From positions 1,240,001 through 1,304,000 of the forward strand of contig JAGTJL010000018.1 in assembly GCA_020746875.1 (NCBI GenBank): a DNA stretch of 64,000 nt, in the 5' to 3' direction. A program made the translations under genes and the position numbers. This document shows positions 25,697 through 36,029 of the stretch, piece after piece. Origin of the DNA: Rhexocercosporidium sp. MPI-PUGE-AT-0058 (lineage: Eukaryota > Ascomycota > Leotiomycetes > Helotiales). Position 1 is the first letter of the stretch. Each line of letters starts with the position of its first letter. The notes under the pieces were generated by a model, which saw only the letters and a program-made list of their open reading frames with translations, was not told the origin of the DNA and searched no databases.

Positions 25697-26410
25697 TCTT
25701 ATTACTTATTTAAGAGTTATATTATCGGTCGTTTACCTATTATCGATTATAATAAAATGCTAGTTATTAAATAAGTTTAATTAAAACGGAATCTATTATT
25801 ATTGCATGAATTTTGTCTTATAAATTATAAGAAGTTATATAGAAACCCTCGTAGCAGAAATATACTTAATAATTAACGTTTAAGTACATAAGCTAATATG
25901 TTTTCCTTAAATTTTACGCTTTTTAACGTGTTTTATAATAAAACTATTTAAACTATAACTTTTATAATGTTAATCTCGTTTATATTCTATCGTTAACCTA
26001 TTAAAATTGATTTAATAGCCGGAATTTCTAATTTTTAGGATTAAAGCTTAATAATATTAAAATAAACGTTATTAATACGTGTAAAATCGACGTATATTTA
26101 TGTAACATACGGTCAAGCTGGTGTTGCTTGAGAGTGAGAAGGTAGGTGGGTTAGTAGGTAGGGACGCTGTTACTAAATTAAGAGTAATAACCGTTATAAG
26201 TTATTAAGTATAAAGATATTATATTTAAGTTAAGCACGAGGCTTTTATTTAAGTATAAAATGCATAGCCGTTATATAAAACCCTCGCTAGGTTAAATTAT
26301 TTAAATTATTTAAATTATTATTTAGACTTAAGGAGTTTAAATAATTTATCCGGTAATTTATTACGTGACTTATAGCTTCTCTATGTATAACCAAACTTAA
26401 GTAGGAGTAG

Positions 26411-26594
26411 TTTAGTAAAGAAGTGGATTAAGGCACTGCGAGTAGTTTAAGTTGAATTAAAGTGATTAATTATCTTAAAATTACAGAAAGAAACTCAGAA
26501 GAAATAGCTGTTCTCCTGAAGGCGGTCTACAAAGGCAGAACCTAACTAGGTCATATGTAGTATTAATAAAGCAGCTACCCGTGCTTATACGACA
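26411..26594 (-). repeat. Solo LTR of the Copia-2 family
   Basis: 184 bp, same family as the LTRs at 34133 and 49092 (shared blocks include TTCTCCTGAAGGCGGTCTAC and GCTTATACGACA). Perfect target duplication AGTAG at 26406-26410 and 26595-26599. Strand is given by the coding direction of Copia-2. Confidence 0.92.
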
Positions 26595-27266
26595 AGTAGT
26601 TTACCGAGCCTCAGGGCTATGTCACTTGTTCCAGCCGTAGCTGTAACAATCTACTTCTTCGTCTTTGAAATAAGATTCCGTGCTAAAAATCTGGAAATCT
26701 AGTGCTTTTTAAGTAATAAATAATATCCTTAAAGAGCTGGAAGACGCTTCGCAAAAACCTTAATTTATGTATACGTAATTCTACGACTAAAAGACTCCTG
26801 AGTTAAAACCTAATTAATTAATCGACTTTTTACTAAGGTAAATAGCTTTTGTAAATAGTTAGCAGCTTCTTTATAAGATAATGTCGTTATATTACGGTTA
26901 CAAAAGGTAGATTTTAGAATACTTTATTTAAGTAATGCCTTTTATAATAACTTATTACTTGCGATCTTTATATACGCATACATAATATTATACTCAGTAT
27001 ATTAAAGCTTTATAATAAAAATAATACAGACTTTAAATTTAAAAAGAATTAATTAAAAAATGAAAGAGTAATTAATTATTTAAGATAGTAGGTGGGAGTG
27101 GCGGTGAGCTAAGCGAAGGTGGGCGGAATGGCAGGGTGGGACGTTATACTCTCAATCCCTGTGGGTAGATGGCGCCGCCAATCCGCACCTGTCCGGTGCG
27201 GTGAGGTGCAGGTGGTAGCGATTAAGGATTGGTCAGGGTGCTAAAAGCAAGATGTGCAATCCCTGT

Positions 27267-27426
27267 CAAGGTAGGGGGGTTCTCGCTAGGGTTGGATGCA
27301 AGGTAGGGGGGTTCTCGCTAGGGTTGGATGCAAGGTAGGGGAGTTCTCGCTAGGGTTGGATGCAAGGTAGGGGAGTTCTCGCTAGGGTTGGATGCAAGGT
27401 AGGGGGGTTCTCGCTAGGGTTGGATG
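27267..27426. repeat. Minisatellite, 5 copies of a 32-bp unit
   Basis: Five head-to-tail copies, each beginning CAAGGTAGGGG and ending CTAGGGTTGGATG. Copies differ only at one site (GGGGGG versus GGGGAG). There are no spacers, so it is not a CRISPR array. The near identity and lack of RIP-type change point to recent expansion or to units too short for RIP. Confidence 0.95.
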
Positions 27427-27708
27427 TGGCTTGATGGGCCTGCTCTCCAACTTAGAAAGCATGGGAATAGATGAAGACCGGAGAGTAGCATCGGGAGCCA
27501 GTTCTTTTCTCCAGCAGACAAATCCTTTGAGATATAAAGCTTCAATATGCCCTCGAGATTTGATATCTGAAATCTTCAACAGTATTTCTTCTTGCTATCT
27601 CCCATCTTATTGCCCATACAAATCAATAACAAAAGTACCCCAGCATCCTACGCCTGTTGAGTAGATACAACAACTTTCTATCATTGCTTCCTATCACAGC
27701 CTTCTATC

Positions 27709-28100
27709 ATGACTTCTTACTCTTCCTACCTATCCTCCATTTGCGCCACAGATGGGTCGAATAAAAGGTATGCCTCGACTCAACTAAGCCTTGGAAATAA
27801 AAGTTGGACTATATTGACTTTCGAAGTTGCCCTCGACACATCAGCTCGACATCCGACAACCTTCGATCCTCTACCTCTACCTCTACCTCTACCTCCACTT
27901 CCAACACGAACACTTCGATCATCGACACAGCTAGTCAAGCCGACGAACAAGTCGTACGCCTCGCATCTTACCTCGGCAACACAGTCGATGCCAACCCATC
28001 ATATCAACACACTTCCTCCCAAACAAGTATGGCTTTACACTCTGCGAATATGAAGTCGTATCTTGATGACTTCGATGCTACAATGGGGGATAAGAAGTAG
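27709..28100 (+). CDS. Possible small hypothetical gene
   Basis: ATG at 27709 in the context TATCATGAC opens a frame MTSYSSYLSSICATDG. A GTATGC donor at 27768 and TAG/AAG acceptors before 27804 would allow splicing into a frame that stays open to TAG at 28100. That frame has a Ser/Thr repeat (CCTCTA microsatellite at about 27868-27895) and then an acidic-polar end, ADEQVVRLASYLGNTVDA and LDDFDATMGDKK. The ordinary-looking C-terminal text is the main reason to list it. The splice phase does not fit cleanly with the first obvious acceptor, and I recognise no family. It could equally be a decayed gene. Confidence 0.25.
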
Positions 28101-28989
28101 TACATACACATGTTCAGCTTCTGATTATAAGTTGAAGGAATGATATGCTCGATGCAATCATGTTCAAAGTACATTAGCTCACTCCGCATATCTTTTCAGA
28201 ATGCTGACATGTTCCGATTAGATAACGAGGCAACAAAGACAAGAACAAGAGATGGAGTGGATGCAACCAGTGGTCTAATGCGACGAATGTCGTCCAAAAT
28301 ACCACGCGACAGAATTCAAGTCCACATTTCGCTTCAAGGAGGAGGCGAGCCTAAGGTAGCTCAAGGGGATCGTGTGATGATAATGTTTGGAGTTTTAGTG
28401 TTTGCGAGGATGGAAGAACGAATAAAATTGATTTGAGTTTGTAATTTTTGATTTTCCCTCTCTATGGCAGGACTGATTTGCTTGCGCTCAAGTGGGAGGG
28501 CCCGGGGAGTGCTTGTTGAAGCGAACTCTTAGCAAAAACAAAACAATAATTTTAAATCCGAAAAGCGCAATAAGCAAGTGAGATTTATCGCATAGACGCA
28601 GAGTAACAGAATTACCGTTCTGATTCTAATCATGACTTTGATCTTGTTCGACGATTGGTAATGGTTGAAGCTGAGTGTATCGAGGTCGATAACAAGCAGG
28701 CGAGGCTGGCATGAGCAGATGCCAATTTTCAACTCAACCTTAACAATGAGCAATGGCAGGCTCTCATCGCACTGCAAAGCACTCTACTCTATGAGCACCA
28801 CGATTTTTTTCCTCGTAATTAAATATTCAATCGCTTTACTGCTTCTGAGGTGACTAGCCTCGCAGTGGACAAAAAAAGCGGGAGTAATTAGCCGCCCATA
28901 CTAAAATACCACTATAACACTAACAATTAAAGCCTTTATAATTATCTTAATTAAGTATTTAATAGCTTATCATTCGACCGTTTAAATTA

Positions 28990-30830
28990 ATATAATCTTG
29001 AAGCCTTTTTAGCATTTGTCAACTTATTTGTTAATCGTTTCTTAAGTTAATCTCGCCTATCCTTTAAGAGCAAGTTCCTTAAGAGTCGTTAGACTAAAAT
29101 AAAGGCATTTTCGTATATATTACTTTAATACTTATTAATAGTTCTTAATAAAAGTAAAATCAAGAGCTCTAGCACAGTTCTTGTATATCTCGCACTTGTT
29201 TTCCGTCTTCTAAGCTATAATAAGGTTGCGTAAGCTATAGCTATAGCCTGAATCTCCGTCTTCTTTTAATACAAAATTATAGCTAGCTCGAATTCACAAG
29301 CTAACACATAGCTTAAGGATTTAGTCTCGGTATATTTTATAATTTATCTTTCTATTCGAGTTGCTAGCATTATAAAAAACAAGCTCGCTCTTAAAGTTAT
29401 AACTAATAGCAGCTTATACATAAAGTTTATAACTTAAGTCAAGTTCTTCCTTTTTATTAGGATTGTTCTTCGGCTTCTTAACCTTCTTCGTCTTCTTTTC
29501 TACCTCTTAAATACAATTAGGACAACCTCGTTCTCCTGGCTTTCGTAAGACACGACGTCTTCCTTATAAACCGAAAGAAGTGGACTTTATTAGAGAATCG
29601 GACCCGATATTAATCTTTTGCCTTAGGATATTTCTTTAATATATTCGCTGCCTACTTCTTTCTTTTGTCTCGAGCATTTTATCGAGCCAGCTTTTTCGAC
29701 AAGCTACGCAATAGCGCTATCTATATTGCCTAAAAGCTCTCTAAATAGTCTTTCTAGAAACGAGATCTCTATTCTTTTCCTTTACTCTTGATTCTTATGC
29801 TAATATGTCCTAAGTCATTATTTGTCCCTTAAAGCCATTATCTTAAATTAGTTTTTCAGCTTATATATATCATTTTCCGTAAGAAGGGCTTTAGCACTAC
29901 GTGTTTCGATATGTGTAAGGTCATTATGCTAGCGTCGTGCGAGAGTATTAAGAATATTAAGGGAATTAGGGTTTCCAGGCTCTTCGTATAACCCTTTAAT
30001 CATTTCGTAACCACGTGTCTTAAATACCTTATTTTCGTCAAATATTTCCTTCTTAGTTAAACGTATCTCTTAAGGTTTCTTATCTTCTCAAATAATAAGC
30101 AGTGTGAGCAAAAATAATCACGTTAATCGATTAATAATCAGATTAATTGATTAGATTAGATTAGAATTAGATTAATAGAAAATTAGCTTGATTAGATTAG
30201 AATTAGATTAATAAATTTAAATTAATCTAGATTAATCTGATTAATATATAAATTATAAAAATACTAATTTAGTTAATGAATTCCTGTTTATTTACTTAAA
30301 ATAAATACTGCTATTACTAATCGCTTACAAATATTATTAATATATCATATTAATAAACTATTAATCATGTATTATATAAAGAATAAATAACTTAAAGATC
30401 GATTTTACTTCGCTTAAATTAGCCGAGTCTTTAAAGCTTTAATTGACTTTATTTTGAGTACATACTAAGCCTTATTCGGACTAGCCCTAAGAGTTTAAGC
30501 CTAATTAAGATGCAGCTCTTGTATTAATTATATTAATCGATTAACGCTTGATTAATTTGATTAGATTAGATTAGAATTAGATTAATCTAGATTTTTCTTG
30601 ATTAGATTTAGATTAATAGCCATTAATCTAATCTAATCTAATCATTTTTTACACTGATAATAAGGCGTTATACGCTAGCTTTTGTGGGGTATCGTAGTAT
30701 TTGTACGTATAAGTGCCATCCTCCTTTAGCTTTCGACGCTTCGTAAGTTGAATCGTTGGTTTCGATAAGTTAATTTGAGAAGGAGGAATTGTAAGCCGAG
30801 CTGGGCCAGTTTATTAATTATAACAAGGGC
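28990..30830 (-). pseudogene. Tc1-type transposase split by a MITE
   Basis: Minus-strand conceptual reading. The N-terminal part at about 30830-30665 reads IQLTKRRKLKEDGTYTYKYY and PQKLAYNALLFEKIRNLKR; the last phrase spans the MITE site and is in frame once the MITE and one copy of ATAATAAG are removed. The C-terminal part at about 29560-28990 has KKEELDLSYKLYV, YNFVLKEDGDSGYSYS near the second catalytic Asp, then YIRKC, TLKELALKG and ARLT-ETINK, the usual end of fungal Tc1-like transposases. Stops replace Gln/Trp codons. Confidence 0.78.
30100..30656. mobile_element. hAT-type MITE with 8-bp target duplication
   Basis: 557 bp, starts CAGTGTGAGCAAAAAT and ends with the complement (ATTTTTTACACTG). 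Perfect 8-bp duplication ATAATAAG at 30092-30099 and 30657-30664, the length typical of hAT elements. The interior is non-coding and built largely from GATTAGATTAGAATTAGATT-type repeats in both orientations. Removing it restores the Tc1 transposase frame. Confidence 0.88.
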
Positions 30831-30970
30831 CAGTTCTTGCTATTTTAATAATATTAATTATATCAAAAAGAGCGTGGTTTACTTAGTATTTTGATAATTA
30901 AGTCATTATTTTAATACGGGCGTCGCTACGGGGACCGGCTAATTACTCCCCCTTTTTTTGTCTACTGCGA

Positions 30971-32159
30971 GCTAGCCTACCTGCGTCCCTGGATCATATG
31001 CTCGCGTTCATCTATCTCGCTTACTTAATGATAGCTCCGCTGTACGAGACGGTCCTGACTTTGAGAAAACTTGGGTTGAGTGGCGAGCTCACGTGTAGAG
31101 CTATGGAGTCCAATTGTTTCCCGAAGTGCATAAGAAGTGGCCCGCAGGGTGAAAAGAAGAAGACAAAGCAATTCCAGAACTCGTCAGCCTTGTCGATATG
31201 CGAACAGGACAAGAACTCAACTAATACATGGACGGGCCTATGAAATTTTTCTAGAATGCAAATGAATGTTGAAATTCATGTTGATATATTAGGTGACTCT
31301 GTCGATTAACTTACCTGACGTTGATGACTGCAATGTAGCTTGGTTGTGCAGCCTGGTCGTGCTCGTGGTGCCTGGCCCATCATTGGAGGCCTGTCGATAG
31401 TAGTCAGGATCCTGGATCAAGCCATCAATGAACGATTTTTCAGACCCCTGCAAGTGGGTGTGTGACCGTGTGGCCACCTCGATTCGAGAATCGGATCCTT
31501 ACGAAGATCGTCCAACGACTCCTCAGTTGTCAGCTAGACGAGGCTCGGAGTGAAGGGGCAGCAAGCAGTGCGAGGAAGCGGATTGGCATCGCCGCACGGA
31601 TAAGAAGGTGCTCTAGCTCCTCGCTCGGACGTTTTCATCTGTGCTTTGCTCCTATTCTGAAAACCCGTCCCCTCTTCTAAGTTTTGCACGGTTCTACGGT
31701 GAGCGATGACCTGCCTCGTGCGTGCAAGGATTAAGAACGCGCTGTTCTTGCATCAGCCATACGCCATAGGCCACTCTCCAGCTCCATCGGGCTAAGCGTG
31801 GCGAGAAGAGTTAATCCTCTCTCGGCCTCAATCTCTCGCATCTCATCCAACACTTTTTGACTTCGGTGGATCGTGAACCATAACCAGACAGGCCCAAAGT
31901 ACCCGGTTAATTAGACCGTAGAGCTGACGCTAAGAACGTCCGGAGTAGAGTACTTACAGTAATTGACGAGGTGGAGGATCTGATTTTCCGGATATAGTTA
32001 GTCGACACTAAGGCCACGAAGCCAAGTAGTCTGCTAGTGACAATCTCATCTAATATTTATTAATAACTTGAAAAAGATCGAGCATCAGTGATCCCGGAAG
32101 AGGAAGGGAAAGCGAATAAACTCTCGAAGTACTATTTCCAACGCGTAAAAAAGCAAAAA
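30971..32159. other. GC-normal island 3
   Basis: Normal composition; hosts the two-exon gene on the minus strand. The remaining 31480-32159 has overlapping short frames only (for example 31462-31680, plus) and no recognisable gene. Composition changes abruptly to RIP-type at about 32160. Confidence 0.6.
31021..31477 (-). CDS. Small two-exon hypothetical protein, 130 aa
   Basis: Exon 1 is 31477-31315 (ATG to CGTCAG), followed by a 64-bp intron 31314-31251 with donor GTAAGT, internal CTAATA branch-like site and acceptor CTAG. Exon 2 is 31250-31021, ending in TAA. Splicing joins two separate open frames into one of 130 codons without internal stops. The N-terminal half is polar and Ser/Thr/Gln-rich (QDPDYYRQASNDGPG). 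The second half is hydrophobic in the middle (FWNCFVFFFSPCGPLLMHF), possibly one membrane segment or a buried helix. No signal peptide and no known domain are seen. It lies in a GC-normal island between RIP-mutated blocks, so it is either a surviving gene or the tail of a larger, broken one. Confidence 0.42.
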
Positions 32160-33112
32160 AGTAGGTATTTCGTGTAAGTAAAAAGGTTATATTATTTATA
32201 TTATTTAATATATTACTTTCCGATATATTTATAATTAAAATATAATTCTAAGTATTAATCTTAAAATAATCCGCTCTAATATCTGATATATCGTAATATA
32301 AAATATAATTCGAAAATCACTTTATTATAATTACGATTATTATAAAACTACAAGCGATTACCTATTTAATAATAACGAGGTTATTAGTAAGTTTTACATT
32401 TATAAGTTTACGCTTCTTAAATGGTTTCTTTCTTTATTACTTATTAAAGAGCTTTCGTATTATTCCGATTCTCCGAACCTCTGCTATTATTATAATATTA
32501 AGACTTATTATTACTATTAATATATTACTTAAATATTATTCAACAAGTACTTATATATAACGTAGACATAAATATAATAAGTAAATATAAAGTATTTATA
32601 AGCTTTCCGGGGCTTCAATATATAATAATTTTATAAGAGTTACGACGTAGTCCGTAAATAAGCTAAGGCACATTAGGTTTTAATTAACGAAGAACTTCTT
32701 AATACTTATATTATTTTCTTCAAAAAAAAGCTAATATACTCTTATATCTCCTTACGTAAGCTTTATATTTTAAGAAGTATAAGTTTTATAATTAAATTTT
32801 TTAAGAATTTAAAACAACTTATTACAAAAAGATTTACGAGTTTATAATTTTATATATTTCATATTTGTTTTAATACCGCATTTTATAATAATATTATTTA
32901 ATAATAACTAATACAAGTAATCGAACAGAAGATGAGTTATTTTAAGTAATCTTTTTAAAGAATTAAAGTCAAATATTAATTAAAATTAAACGTAATTAAA
33001 TCTTTATTAACGATTTTTTTAGAATTACTAAAAGAGATAAAATATTAACGATACTGCTTTATTATATCTTCCTCTTATTATTTATTATCTTATAAACCGT
33101 GAGAGCGTTTAA
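32160..33112. other. RIP-degraded DNA, no assignable gene
   Basis: Very AT-rich with scattered stops on all frames. I see no terminal repeats or protein motif. It ends at the TA (33113-33114) that begins the second pogo element. Confidence 0.6.
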
Positions 33113-33114
33113 TA

Positions 33115-33196
33115 GTCAGTGAGCTGTCTGTAATTCTGCGAGCTCTCGCTTACAGTCAGGGAATTCAAGTGTCATAGGAAAGCAAGTGTCACAGCC
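33115..33196. repeat. Left terminal inverted repeat of Pogo-2
   Basis: 82 bp, nearly identical to the complement of 50605-50686; contains GCGAGCTCTCGC, itself a palindrome. Confidence 0.93.
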
Positions 33197-33249
33197 GACA
33201 TTCCCCCGCACTACTTAATTTGTATGGTAATCAGGAATTTAGACCGTGA

Positions 33250-34132
33250 ATTATATTAGAATTTTATAAAATTTGCATTACGAGTTATAGAGTCAATTGA
33301 GCTTGTATTAGACTCCATATTAGAGCTGTCTAGTGCCTTAGGTATATCTTCTGACTTTACCTCTGGCGTAGGCGAAGACTTTATTAAATTCTCATGCTCA
33401 ATAGCCTCTTTTACTATAGGTTCTGTAAAAAACTTAAATTCGTCGCTTTCAACTTTATTAATAGCTAATTGAACTTAAATTATTGCGTGATGAAATTTAG
33501 GGTGACCTTAAGGCGTTAATAAAAGAGCTTTTATTACGTTCGGAGCTTTATTAGGTTCTCGCGTAGGTATTAAAATATTAGCTGGTGCGAACTCTCTACG
33601 CGCTTTATAGCCCTTTAATAGCTTTTTGTTTATTTGATTAGCCTTCCGAGCAGAGACACTTGCAACTCGGAGGCTTTCCTTTGACTTATTAATTGCTTGA
33701 GTAAGGTTTCGTTAAGCTTTCTGTAAAGCTTCCGTCTTTTCTGTCTTTTTACGAATACGAATTCTCGTCCGTAAGTCGTCGACGTTTCTTATACTTCCGC
33801 CTTTATAAATGCTTCTTTTAGAGGTCTTCTTTCGCTTGCTTTCCTCCTTAATCTTTGCTTATAAAGTAGCGTGCTCGACAGTTATAAGATGAGCTTTTTG
33901 TAATTCAATTATAGTATTTTATATTATTTAGGAGAAAATATTACGAGAATTATTTAAAAACTGTGTAGGGTCTTTATTAATAAACGAGTTAATAGTAGAT
34001 GTCGTATTTTATAGTTTATGAGGCCTTGACGGAGGTAATAGAGGTAAGTTTAACTCGTCCTTAGTAACTTTTATATTTATAATATTACGTTTCTTTTTGC
34101 CGTAAGATTATATTTTCTTTAAGCTGGCTTAG
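33250..34132 (-). pseudogene. Pogo-2 transposase, C-terminal part
   Basis: Continuation of the transposase whose N-terminal part is at 49263-50460. With the Copia and one CTTAG removed the frame runs on from IWPLNI to ASLKKI. It reads through a basic, helical tail (RTRIRIRKKTEKTEALQKA) and an acidic end (SDEFKFFTEPIVKEAIEHEN), usual for fungal pogo transposases. Fewer RIP stops than in neighbouring elements. Confidence 0.75.
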
Positions 34133-34318
34133 TGTGGTGTAAAAGTGGATCAAAGCACTGTGAGCAGTTATAGTTGAATTAAAGTGATTAAAATTATTAT
34201 TTTAAAAGCTCCAAGAATTAAGAGAAAACAGTTGTTCTCCTGAAGGCGGTCTACAATAGTAGAACTTAATTAGGTCACGTGCAATGCCAAGAGAGTAGCT
34301 GCCCGTGCTTATACGACA
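34133..34318 (-). repeat. 3' LTR of Copia-2
   Basis: 186 bp, TGTGGTGTAAAAGTGG to TACGACA on the plus strand; preceded by CTTAG. Confidence 0.92.
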
Positions 34319-34744
34319 TACCCTTTAGGCAATTAATAATAATAAGCTATTATTATTATAATTAGCTATATTAAGCGAGAGCAAATAATACAAAAGAATT
34401 AAGCAAATAAATTCACTTATATACGATAATTAAGTAAATAATTTAATTATATAAACCAACGATTTTCTTACTAAACCTGAACTTGTAAACACTCGACAAC
34501 TCATAGATCGACTGCTTTCGATTTATTACTTAATTAATCTATTAATTAATTAACTAATTAATTGCTCTTTTTAATATTATAGGTGTCTCTAAGCGCTTCG
34601 CCAAAATCGTTAAAGCAGAACGACAATTTACTCGCTAAAGTAAAATAAGTGGCTCGTTTTTTAATTTATTAGTTTCGATTTATTAATCGGAGATTAATTA
34701 ATTAAAAATTAATTAATTAAAAAATAACCGCTGACTTATAATAA

Positions 34745-35640
34745 GTTAAGACTATTATTAATAATAAAAAGAAAGTCGTCGCTAAGGAACGACTATCGGC
34801 TACTCCTGTCCCCGCCCCCGCTCCTTACCGTGCCGCTGCTGCTCCCCGGGCTTTAAAGCAGCTAATAGGTGCTCGTATAATAGTTTATTTAAATTATATT
34901 AATAACGCCTTTTAAATAAAAAGTAGTAGTTAATATTATAATACCGTTAAAAAGGGTGCTCGCTGCTTCGCTTACTCGGCCGGCTATAAGTACGTAATTA
35001 TTCCCGCTATTACTTAGGCTCTTTTTCTTATATATTATAATACGTTAAAAAATAAAATTAATAAAAAGTAAGTCGATTTAGTTATTCTTTTTTTACTTTT
35101 TAATTTATTATTAATTTTTTTAAAAGTTAAAGTAATTAAGAATCCCGGTCCGTGCCGCCCTTAAAAGTAGTAATATTAATAAAGCTGCTGTTGCCGGCGC
35201 TGTTATTAGTTTTAATAATAGATTTGCTTTAGGAGTTATTAGTGGATTTAAAAGTAATAATAGAGATAATAATAATAAAGAGAATAATAAGTTACTTATT
35301 TTATTTTTAAAAAATTAAACTAATTTAATTAATCTTTTAAAAGAAGAAGAAGAGCTTTTAACTACTTTTATAACTTATACTTATATTATTAAAAAGAAAA
35401 TTACTATTGCTATAAGTACTCTTTTCATTAAGAAAGATAATGAAGAAGCAGCTAATTATCCTACTGCTATTATTACTACTGAAGCTGTTCGCGCTGCTGT
35501 TACTGAGGCTATTATTAAAGTTGCTCGCGCTTATAATCCGGGCCTTAATATTCTGGCCTTTTAAGCTATGTTTACTTATGGAATTGTTTTTATTCTTAAG
35601 TAAGAGACTTAAGTTATTTACGTTAAGGAGTTAATTAATA
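34745..35640 (+). pseudogene. Antisense Cys-rich frame downstream of Copia-2 pol
   Basis: Plus strand, opposite to the Copia-2 pol, between the RNase H end (about 36030) and the 3' LTR. It reads ALKQLIGARIIVYLNYINNAF, then KKGARCFAYSAGYKYVIIPA. If tyrosines stand for RIP-mutated cysteines this gives paired Cys motifs like a zinc knuckle. Later the frame reads YPTAIITTEAVRAAVTEAI and ARAYNPGLN. It is GC-richer than its surroundings in patches. No family is named, and limits are approximate. Confidence 0.42.
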
Positions 35641-36029
35641 TAATAACTAATACTTTAAGCGAGCTAGTTCGGGAGGTTTTAAGCCTTTTATTTTTTAATA
35701 AATAAGCTGCTTTTTTGTTTTTTAAGGCTTAAGAACTTCTTATTTTTTAAGTGTTTTTTTGTATTTTAAAAACTAAAGCTTGCGTTTGCTTTTAAATTAA
35801 AGAATTATTAAGAGTAATTAATTCTTTAAAATGCAGTAATTTATACCCCCGAGCTTAATTAATTTCTTATAAAATAAAATTATAAATAGAAATTTTATAA
35901 AAGAGAATTTTATAAAAGGATATATAATAATATAAATAAAGCTTTTTAATTAAAAGATAAGCTTATTATATAATTACTTTAAGAATAAATAAAAAGTAAA
36001 GAATATATATTAAAAACTGCTTTAAAGCG

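Larger units (their letters stand above)
17505..27144. mobile_element. Tc1/mariner-type DNA transposon split by a Gypsy element
   Basis: Inverted ends: left ATGTCCCACCCTACCATTCC from 17505, right its near-complement GGAATGGCAGGGTGGGACGT ending at 27144. TA flanks both ends (17503-17504 and 27145-27146), the expected duplication. Homology of the ends extends over about 45 bp, including GCTCACC. Inside are a degraded transposase, a complete Gypsy (18790-25696) and a solo LTR (26411-26594). Without these insertions the element would be about 2.5 kb, long for Tc1, so another unrecognised insertion is possible. Confidence 0.75.
27147..28859. other. GC-normal island 2
   Basis: Normal composition between two DNA transposons. 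Holds a 32-bp minisatellite and one possible small coding region. The rest, including open stretches at 28140-28436 (plus) and 28529-28777 (minus), shows no domain or convincing gene structure. Confidence 0.6.
28860..30970 (-). mobile_element. Tc1-like DNA transposon containing a hAT MITE
   Basis: Inverted ends: left from about 28860 (TCGCAGTGGACAAAAAAAG, then GGGAGTAATTAGCCG), right its complement ending at about 30970. Homology may extend a few bases further out (CTAGC), so the exact limits and the target duplication are not settled. After removal of the MITE at 30100-30656 and one duplication the element is about 1.55 kb, typical for Tc1. The interior is RIP-mutated. Confidence 0.8.

Noticed and set aside
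27101..27144. Independent GC-rich gene start at the island border
   Set aside because: This sequence is the right inverted repeat of the Tc1/mariner element, matching 17505 onward.
27267..27426. CRISPR-like array
   Set aside because: Direct tandem repeats without spacers, in a eukaryotic sequence; a minisatellite.
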